Origin: Anaeromyces robustus
Taxonomy: Eukaryota; Neocallimastigomycota; Neocallimastigomycetes; Neocallimastigales; Neocallimastigaceae
Length of the DNA: 64,000 nucleotides
Direction of reading: 5' to 3'
Assembly (NCBI GenBank): GCA_002104895.1
Contig: MCFG01000139.1
Coordinates: 1 to 64,000, forward strand
A model generated the notes under the pieces. The model saw nothing but the letters and a program-made list of their open reading frames with translations. It was not told where the DNA came from and did no database searches. Within the stretch, counting starts at the first letter, position 1, and each line of letters begins with the position of its first letter. The position numbers and the translations under genes were made by a program. This document shows positions 53,817 through 64,000 of the stretch, piece after piece.

Positions 53817-54892
53817 TATATATCTTTTAATTCTTGATAAACTTTTTTATTAAATATAATTAAAAAAAGTTTAACAGAAGCATTTACAAGTATAATAAAA
53901 AATATATATCGATGTGTAAGTATTTAAGTATATAATTAAATAAATCTTAATTATTTACAATAAAAAGATTATTAATGAATTATAATAAAATGAAGTTAAT
54001 AATTCAATAAAATTTCTTAAACAAATCAAATTTGCTATTTAATTTATAAAACAACATTAATAATTTTTTATATAAAACCCTATAACATCATTCCTTTTTT
54101 TTTTTTTAAGTATTAATCGAAAAAATGAAAGAAAATTGGTTTATATAAAAAAAATATAAAAAAATTTTTTCTTGTAATTCCTTAAAGAATCAATAACATA
54201 TTAACTAAAAACAAAATTGTGTATAATATAATGAATAATTATTTTATTATTAATGAAATTAAAAATTTTATTCAATTCAATTAATAACTATAAAACTTTT
54301 ATTTCTTTTTTTCACACAATTTAATTAATACTTTTTTAGTTAATTATTAATTTTTTATATTATTATTATTTTTTTAATTCGTATAATAAATATTATAACA
54401 TTGATCATATAAAACATATAAAATATATAAAATAATAAATCTTATTAATTTAATTATTATTAATTGTATTGAATAAAAAATACATAAGGATATTAATTTA
54501 GATTTCAAAGTTTAAATTAATCAATTGTACACTTTTTATTTTAGTTAGATTTTTTTATTATTAATATTATTAATTATTTTTTATTAATATATTTTATTAT
54601 ATATATTAATTCTTTATTATCCATAAAATTTATATCTTTAATGTAAAATATTATTTTTTTTTTCTAATATATACATGAATTAATATTAAAAAATAATATT
54701 TTCGTTTTTGTCTTAAATAAATAATATATATATAATTTTTAACCATTAATTTGTTATGGATCCTGTTTTCGCTTTTGGTTATATATTCATACATTTTTAA
54801 TTATTAGTTTTAATTTAGTTTCAATTTCATTTTTTTTTAGTTTTTTTTTGTTTTTTATTTTTTTTTATTTTTTTGTTTTTTTAGTTTCATTG

Positions 54893-54937
<45 letters not shown>

Positions 54938-55077
54938 ATTTTTTATTTGCGTGTAAATTTGATAGATACATTTGTTAAAATCATTATTATTATTTATTAT
55001 TATTAACTTTTTCTTTCATTTTTCAATAATCCCTTCTTTCATTTCTTTTATATTATTATTAATATTATTACAATTAT

Positions 55078-55237
<160 letters not shown>

Positions 55238-55394
55238 TATTATTTATTAAATTGAAAAGAATTATGAAGAAAAAGAAAATTGTTTGTTAATAATAATTTA
55301 TAAACTTTTTATAAATATAGAATTATTATAATTGTTATTAATAATTCTTAATATACGATTTAAGATGTTAATATTTAATATTATATTAGTTAAG

Positions 55395-55456
55395 AATCAA
55401 ATAAATCTGAAGATGAATATGCTTGTATACAATTAGTTAAATTTCTTGAAAAATAA
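55395..55456 (+). other. possible orphan terminal exon or gene scrap
   Basis: After a TTAAG acceptor-like site, one frame reads SNKSEDEYACIQLVKFLEK and a stop, with protein-like composition unlike its surroundings. No upstream exon was found in the preceding 2 kb. It may be a remnant or chance. Confidence 0.2.
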
Positions 55457-55720
55457 ATTAAAAAAAAAAAAAAAGTAATAATTATACAAAAATTCTGTAA
55501 ATAAAAATTAGTAATAATTATTAAATTTAATCCCTTTTTATATATAGTATAAGTAAGACGCATATAAAATTCATTTTAATTACCGTAAAAAATACAGTAA
55601 TTAAATAAAATATATTTACTTATTTAATATTATTATTATTATTATTAGTTAATTAATTAAAAATAAATATTATATATATTATGTATTTTAAATTTTTTAC
55701 TGTGATCATTGGTATTTTTA

Positions 55721-55754
<34 letters not shown>

Positions 55755-55755
<1 letters not shown>

Positions 55756-58700
55756 TAATTTTCTTTATTATTATAAAGATTTGCATCAATAAATGTTGCA
55801 GTCGAATTCGTTTTAGTAGTAGAGTTATACATTTCATTATTATTAGCTTTGGATGAAATTTTTATTCCTGATTTTAAATCCTCTGATGATAATGAAGATG
55901 TAGCTTCTTGATAAGTTTCAACTTCTTTATGTTTTTCACTATCTCCTTGATTTATTTTTTGTGATATTGATTTTTCATCATTTCGATGACTACCACCAGT
56001 ATTATTATTATTACTATTATTATTATTACTATTTTTTCTACTATTTCCTGGTATAAATTCAGCTATATTTACATTAGGTGTAAAAGTGTCACTTAAACTA
56101 GGATGATTATTCTCATTGTTTCCATTTTTTGATGTAGTAGCAATTTGATTATTATTATTATTGTTATTATTATTATTGTTGTTATTATTATTATTATTAC
56201 TGTTATTATTTATATTATTTTTATTATTTGCTTTATTTTTTTTACTTTTTGTGGATGTACTTTGTTTATTGTTGTTATTATTGTTATTATTATTATTACT
56301 ATTATTATTATTTCCTTCGCTTCCATTTATATTATTTAAAATATTAGCAATATTAGCATCAATATTCCCATTGTTATTGGTCGTATGACTTGCATCAATA
56401 TTATTATTATTGTTATTATTATTATTATTATTATTATTCTTATTTTTGGCTGCATTCTTATTTTTTTTCTTACTTTTTGTAACTGATGAAGTTTTTGGAT
56501 TACCATTGGAATTTGAATTATTATTTATTTTTGAATTTGGGTCGTTACTATTATTAATAGTAATATTAATGTTATTGGTATTTGTATTTACATTCATATT
56601 GTTATTATTTATATTATTATTATTTTTGGCCTTTTTCTTTGAATTTTTATTATTATTATTAGTATTATTAGGGTAAGCATTATTATTATTATTTATTTTC
56701 AATTCATTTTTAACTTCATTGATCATATTAGGATTAGTTGTGGTATTATCATTTCCTTTAAAACCATTACCATTTAAAATTTTATTTAAAGGATTCATAG
56801 AAGAATTATTATTAGTATTTTTATAAGCATTATATTTATACTTTATAGTACCATTTGAAAGATTGGTATTTTCCCCATTATTATTACTACCATTATACAT
56901 ATTTCTGGATACTAAATTGGAATTTTGATAATAATTATAATTACCACCACCATTACCACCACCATTCATCATCTTAGCATTACTTTTTTTGGAATTTGGA
57001 TGATAGATCGGATGACCTTTATTATTATTATTAGTATTAGTATTATTATTATTATTACTACTACCATTAGTTGTATTTGAACTATTATTAAGATTACCTC
57101 CATTACCAGCATTATTATAGTTATTTGAAAGAGCAACTGTATTACCATCATTATTATAATAAACCATACCATTCTTTTGTTGATAAGGAATAGTATTACC
57201 ATTATTATTATTATTTTTATTATTATAAAGAACACCACCACCATTACCTCCTTTGCCATTATTATTATTCATATAGTTCATTTTATTCATCATATTTCCA
57301 TTATAATTAGTACCATAATTTGTTTGAGGAAGATAAGGATTAGCATTCATCATAGAAGAACTCATCGTAGAAGTATTATTATAGATAGGATAGGTGGCAT
57401 TAGAAGTATAGGTCATAGCATTATTTTGACGATTCTTCATCATGTTATTATTAGTTGGATTCGATTTTTTATCATCTTGATAAGCTTCATCATCAAAATC
57501 AATAAAATTATATTTGGCTAAAAATCCCCAACCTACTAATTTTTTCTTACCTTTACTATTACTAGTGTTGTTTTCAGTAGTCTTATTTTCTTCAAGTACA
57601 TTGTTATTGATAGTATTATTACTATTTATATAAATCATATCATTAGAATGATTATTTGTCATAGATGTCGAACTATTTATGCCTGAAATAGATAATGATT
57701 TTGAAGTAGTCATATCATTATTACCATTATCATTAATATTAATATTAATATTATTATTATTATTATCATTATTCATATTATTATTATTGTTACTATTAAT
57801 ATTAATATTACCATTTCCATTATTATTACTACCATTATTATTACTAATAATAGTATTAGCAGTATTAGTATTATTATTAATATTATTAGTAGAAGAATTC
57901 ATAGTAGTATTAATACCTCTACTATTTGTAGTAGCATTATTAGCATTCATATTCATCATATTCATTCTCATATTATTCATATTCATACCCATATTATTTA
58001 TACCCATATTCATATTCATGTTCATATTCATATTCATGTTCATATTCATGTTCATATTCATGTTCATATTCATAATAGAATTCATAGTAGAAGTTTGGCC
58101 TTCATTAATATTATAAAGATCTGTATTCATTTTATTTGTCGCAGTAGTATTAGATACTGTAGAAGGTAATTTTTTATCGTTTTTCCAACCTAAATTAAAA
58201 CCAAAATCATAATCATGATTTTCAGAGAAAGCACTTAATTTCATGAGATTACTTGAACTTTTACTTTTATTATCATTTGTTAAACCTGGACCTTTCAAAT
58301 CAGGAAATGCACTCTTTGAAGAAGTAAAGGATTTATCTACTTTAGTATTTATCATTAATGGTTTATTTTTTGTGGATAATGACATAGGAATTAAGGGATC
58401 CTTATCATCATTTTCATTACCATTATTAAAATAAGAATGAGTAAATGGATAGGATACACTAGAAGTAGAATAACTTCTTGTTTTTCTATATGGATAATTT
58501 ATTTTTTCAGAAGAATTAAAGGAATTTGTAAGTGGATTGGTATGATCATTTAACCCATTTTCGGGTAAACTTTTTTTATTTAGATTAATAGAAAGTTTAG
58601 TAATATTATTATTATCATTATTACTGGTGTTAGCGATAGTATTATTGTTATTGCTATTATTATTATTATTGTTATTATTGTTATTGTTATTATTATTATT

Positions 58701-61700
58701 ATTCTTATTGTTATTATTACTATCATTATTATTACTGTTATTGTTATTATTATTGTTATTATTATTATTAGGAATAGATGTGGTTGTCGTCGTTGTAGTG
58801 ATCGTATTAGATGTATTATTAAGGGAATAATTAAGTGAAGAAATAAATGAATCTTCCTTAGAAAATAATGTAGAGGAACTACTTGTAAAATCATTTAGTG
58901 ATGTACTACTTTTACGAGTTCTATTAGTAGTCATAGGTTTAGATTCATTCATTTCATCTAAACTATCTAATGCCATACTTCCAAGATTATTATTAAATCC
59001 TGTACTCATTTCATCTAATGATTTTTTCTTAGAAAGAGTATAATCAGAATAGGAAGAAATTAATGGGCAAGATTGTCTTCTAGAAGAATTATAATAACGT
59101 AAAGGGAAAGAACTTAAAGATTTAAAATAATTCATATCATTCATCATACCATTATTACTATGAGTGTCATATGTATCTAAATTACTATCACCATCATATT
59201 CGGAATTACATGAGAAAGGATCAACAAATAATGAATCTACAGAAATTGAAAATGATCTTCCTCTGGAAAAAATATTAGGATAATTGTAAAAACCAATACC
59301 ATTATCTGTCGATATACTCTCTTTATCATAATAACTATTAAAAGATGTTCGATCTTCATCAAAAATTGATGTGGCTAAACTAACATTACCATTACCATTA
59401 CCATTTTCATTTGAAATATTTTTCAATGTTTCATTACTATTACTATCACCCAATGATTTTTTTCTATCTTCATTGGAATTACCATGATTACTTAATTTAC
59501 TTATTGATTTATCTAATGAAATAGCATCTATATTTTTAAGATCTGTTATACTACGACTATCTAAATCTAAATCAAATTTACCATTACAATCTTCATCATT
59601 TTTATTAGATGAAATCTTAGTAGCAGTTTCAATATTTCCTATCACCATAGAAGCAAAGTTAGAAAACTCATTAGTATTATCACTTCCAATATTTTGTTTT
59701 AATCCAGTAGTCAAAACCGATGAGGTTGCTCCATTTTTATTATCACTACTATTGTGATTCATATTAATATTACTATTATTGTTAATATCATTACCATTAC
59801 CAGCACTTGTAATATCAATAATATTTAAGGTACTAGAAGAAGACGAAGGGTTTAAAGTAGTGGTAATACCAGATAAAGAATTACATGATGAAGAATTGGA
59901 TAAAGTATAAGGATTAAAAGTACCAGAAAAAGTACTATTATTTAAATTTGATTTACTTACAACGGGTGTAGTAAATACAGAATTATTATCCATTTCATTT
60001 TTAACTTCTTTAGAAAGATCGGTCACTTTAGAGGAAGGAGTAGAAGACGAAGAAAGTTGTGTTGATCCACCATTATTACCACAATTACCTTTCTGAGATT
60101 TTGAATTATTATAATTAAGTTTATTAAAGCTATAAGAATGATAATCATTACTATTTGATTGATTAACCATAGTAGAATTTGAAGAAGGTGAAGATAAAGA
60201 AGAAGAAGTAGTAGATGAAGAAGTAGATGAATAAGATAATGAAGAAGAAGAAATACCAGAAGAATGAGGTGGTGTAGCAAGATCATTTGTATTGGATATA
60301 TTACCATTATTTAAATTACTATGATAGGAATAATTTAAAGCTGGTAAAGACCCTCTTCTAACATTATTTGAAGTACAAAAATTGGTAAAAATATCATAAG
60401 GACAACAAATACTATTTCTGTGGGAACCAATACCAGAAGAACTACGATGATAAGGTAAACTTTCAATAATTGGATTCTTCCATAATTCATAATTTGTAGA
60501 AAATGGAGAATATAATCCAGAATAATTATTATCTTCTTTCTTAGATTCTTCATTAGAAATTGTATCCCCTTCAGATTTATTAATAAGTAATTTTGAAAGT
60601 TTATCTCCCTTTTTTCTTGTTGGTTCCTTTTTTAATAAAGATTTCATATCTTCCTCATCACTTCCTTCTTCTGTACGATCTTCAATAATACTTGGCATTT
60701 TATTAATATTATTACTACTAAGTTCATGACAAAGATGAATATTTTTATTTTCAATAGGATTACTTCCTATAAAATCATTATCTTTTGATAAAAATGATAA
60801 ACTCTCTTCAAGATTACTACCAATAGCACCCAATAGTTTAGCTTTTTTCAATGAACCTGTAGAAGATCTATGATATAAAGTATGATTTATAGGTTTTTTA
60901 ATTTCTCTATTTACTGTTTCATTAAGATACTGACGTATATCATCATGATAAATTGGTTCTGTTATAATTTCATCCTCTGTTATATTTATTCCTTGTTTAT
61001 TATCCTTGTTGTTGTTGTCATTTTCATTTTCTTTATTTGTTTCTGTTAATTCCTTTTTATTGTCCTTTTTATTTTCCTTTTTATTTTTCATTTTATTTTT
61101 CATTTTATTTTTTCCTGTATCATCATTGTTATTCTTTTTATTATTATTATCATCATCATCGCCATTATTATCATTATTATTGTTATTGTTATTGTTGTTA
61201 TTGTTGTTATTGCTGTTATTATTGTTGTTGTTGTTATTCCTGTTGTTACTATTATCGTTATTATTATTATTATTATTATTACTACTACTATTACTACTAT
61301 CTTGATTTTTATCATTACTATTATCACCATCATTATCTTTATTAGTATTATCATTTGATTTATTATTTTTCTCTTGATAATCATCATAATTATCAGATAA
61401 ATTACCATTATCACTTTGTTCTGCTGTTTCTTCATGATTTTCACTGCATTTTAATATATCTTTATTATTTATTTCATTTTTTAATAATATAATTAATGAT
61501 TTAATTTGATCTATAAAAATTAAATTTAAAAATAATAATATATTTAATATTTTAATATTTTAATATTTAATTGTATAAATAAATAAAATTATATATATAT
61601 ATATATATAAATGATTAAAAAATTAAAAAAAAATTATTAGGTCAAAAAGTTATAAAAAATTTTCACATCAACATAACATTAATAAAAATTTTTAATAATA

Positions 61701-62107
61701 TTCAATAATATTATATTATTTAATATTTATTATATATTTATTATGAATCAATTACCTTTCTTTTCATCAGTAAAATATAATGGATTATTAATATTTTGAA
61801 TAAATATATTTACAAACATAGAAGTAATAAATGATGATATAATACAATTGGATAAAAAGGATAACATAAAAGTTTCCAAATAATCTAATTTACTATTTAA
61901 TATGGAATAATCTATCTTTATTTTACCATCATCTTCATAAAATGCTAATAACTCCAAAAGTGTAAACTCAAAGGAAGGTGTTTTTCTTCCTTCATCTTTC
62001 ATACTTAATATATACATATTTTTAATTAAATTATTCATAAATATAAAAGGATATTCGATAGTTATATTATGATCTAAATTATAGTTTTTTAATATATTTT
62101 GTAACAT
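55755..62107 (-). CDS. giant Asn-rich low-complexity protein, possible PABP-binding (PAM2-like) motif
   Basis: Two exons, 62107-61756 and 61510-55755, joined in phase 1 (AAAG|GTAATT to TTATAG|ATCAAA), giving about 2,035 residues. The second exon's frame stays open upstream of the internal ATG at 61103, so that ATG is not the start. Residues 1-145 look like a folded helical domain (FTLLELLAFYEDDGKI, DYLETFMLSFLSNC) that I cannot identify. The remainder is disordered: poly-Asn runs, an (Asn-Met)n tract near 58010-58080, and many basic-Ser sites (RRGSLP, RRQSCP, RKSSTS, GRSFSIS) that resemble PKA-type phosphorylation sites. Two islands stand out from the low-complexity background: VGWGFLAKYNFIDFDDEAYQ (57478-57537) and TFTPNVNIAEFIPG (56046-56087), which resembles PAM2 poly(A)-binding-protein ligands. 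It is probably a cytoplasmic RNA-related or signalling scaffold, but this is inference. The start is supported by an A-rich leader. Confidence 0.82.
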
Positions 62108-64000
62108 TTTTTTTTAAACTTTTTCTTTTTTTTTTTTAACAGATTTATTTGATTATTTAATAATATATATTTATCTTTTATATATATATATTAATCAATT
62201 TATTTATATAAATTATATTGATTAATATATATAATAAAAAAGAATAGGTATAATTATCTTTTTTATTATTTCTTATATAACTCGTTTTTAAATAAAACAA
62301 GTTATATTTCTTTTTTTTATTATTTTTCTCAAATGATTCTGTGATTCGATAAATATTCTATTCCTTATTATAACTGATTTATTAATATATATAGAAATAA
62401 ATTATTTAAATTATACTAATATTCTCTATTTGAATATATATTACTATTGTACAAATCGGATAGAATTTAAATTTTAGTATTATTTAATAATAAATAAAAA
62501 TATTTTTCAACTTTTGTTTAACGTATATATTACTTTTTATGACTTAATTTGATTTTTTTTAATAGATATATAATTATTTTACTTTTTCTATTATAATTGT
62601 TTTTATTTCTATATCTGAAAAATGTTGAAATATATTGTTAAATGTGTTTATATACGAGTACTATTTTAATTATGTTATTATATTTTAAAATTTAAATAAA
62701 TTAAAAAAATTAAATAAATAATTAAAATATTAAATAGTTTACTAAAAAGAATATTGATATATATAAATATTTATAATCTTTATATAAAAATTAGTTAATA
62801 TTAATTATATACACCCATTTAAACTAAATACATGAAAAGTATAGTAATTATTTATTTAATTATCTGTCCAAAATGATAATATCTTGTATTATCACTTTAA
62901 AAAATATTATAAGATAAAAAATTTTTTAGTTACTCAATACTTTTTAAATATATTATTGATATATTGATATATTTTGATATGTTTGATATATTAATATATA
63001 TACAACATATAATTTTAAAAAGTATTTTAATAACTATAACTAAAAAAATTTTTTTTAATATTTTACAATTAAGTTAAAATTATATAAATTAATATTTATG
63101 AATTGGATAGTAAAAAAATACAAAATATCTTTAATTTTTTTTTCTTCTTTTAACAATTAATTAATTATTATTTATAAAAAAAGTTTTAAAGATATTATGA
63201 TAATAAACATTAATTATTTTAATTATATTAATTTTAAGTCATTATACTGTTACACATAAATATTTCTTTAAAAACGATAAGAATACTTTTAAAAAAAATA
63301 ATTTATATGTAAAAATATTAAAATATATATATATGAATTTATTTAAAAAGTAAATAGAAAAAAAAACTTTAACATAAAAATATGTAATTTTCTTAATGTA
63401 AAACAAATTTCTATTAATAACTATAATAAAATAATGAATATATCTTCCCTAAAAAAAAAAAAGAATTATATTTCATTACTTTATTAAATATATCTTATTA
63501 TTTTTTTATTATTTTTATACTTACTTTGTAAATTATTATATATATATCTTTTAATATTTCTTTAAAAGAAAAATTAATATATCAATATTTTTATTAAATA
63601 CTCTGTTTTAATAAATTCATTTCTTTTTGAGGGTTTAATAAATATACTATTGATTGTAAATAGGAATATATTTCTTATATACAATTATATATATTATTAA
63701 AAAGTTTAACTTGATAATTCCTGTTAAAAAACTTTTTTGTTTAGTTAATAAAATAGTTATAAATATATATATATATATATTTTTTTTTTGGTTAAAACTT
63801 TTGTAAATTATAAATTACTGTAAAAGAATATATAATACTTTTTGATATTATTATTATATGTGTGTATTTATTCCTTTTTAATTGAAATAATAATTGTGTT
63901 TTTTTTTTTTTTTCTTAAATAAATTTGTCAATTAGTAAAATATATGAACCTTTTTATTTGTTCAAAAATAATTTAAAAATATGTTTAATATTTTCAAATA
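62108..64000. other. gene-free A+T-rich flank
   Basis: Upstream of the Asn-rich gene. ATAT and TTTA short tracts only; no open frame or RNA gene is supported. The gene's promoter should lie within it, but no element stands out. Confidence 0.6.

Noticed and set aside
56140-58900. Plus-strand Leu/Ile-rich frames opposite the Asn-rich gene
   Set aside because: Complement of AAT/AAC repeats; not independent genes.

Overview
The window looks like nuclear DNA of an anaerobic gut fungus (Neocallimastigomycota; Neocallimastix, Piromyces, Anaeromyces or Orpinomyces type). Three things support this. The base composition is extremely A+T-rich, with long homopolymers and tri- and tetranucleotide microsatellites between genes. 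The genes carry short introns with GTAAGT-like donors. Two secreted family-45 glycoside hydrolases carry N-terminal fungal dockerin (CBM10-type) domains, the hallmark of the cellulosome of these fungi. The species cannot be named from the sequence alone.

Layout: 1-1245 is a low-complexity flank. 6020-1246 (minus) is a three-exon ABCC/MRP-type ABC protein whose ATP-binding motifs are badly eroded. 6021-21583 is a 15.5-kb gene-free stretch holding a tandem array of about 460-bp units (10378-11900), a large TAAA block and a 166-bp duplication inside a TTTA block. 21584-22982 (plus) is a two-exon dockerin-dockerin-GH45 endoglucanase. 26419-25415 (minus) is a secreted or GPI-type Cys/Asn-glycosylated protein. 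26966-28200 (minus) holds eroded ankyrin-repeat coding sequence, and 28900-29930 (plus) an unidentified eroded coding region. 32049-33446 (plus) is a second, intronless dockerin-GH45 enzyme with Gly-rich and Pro/Gln-rich linkers. 34080-37875 is a graveyard in which a LINE reverse-transcriptase remnant abuts a decayed nonribosomal peptide synthetase (carrier, condensation and adenylation parts), with a segment of about 0.4 kb at the junction turned round. 43253-38907 (minus) is exportin-T (tRNA export) in seven exons. 52555-48617 (minus) is a WD40-repeat protein in up to 13 exons. 62107-55755 (minus) is a giant Asn-rich protein of about 2,035 residues in two exons. 62108-64000 is empty A+T-rich DNA.

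The genes do not form a pathway or operon. The two GH45 paralogues, about 10 kb apart on the same strand, are the one functional pair: both should be exported cellulosome subunits attacking beta-1,4-glucan. Between them lie mostly broken genes, so 25-38 kb reads as an accessory, rearranging segment flanked by core housekeeping genes (exportin-T, WD40 protein).

Exon boundaries were found by eye from donor/acceptor sites, reading-frame phase and remembered family sequences; no alignment or search was run.
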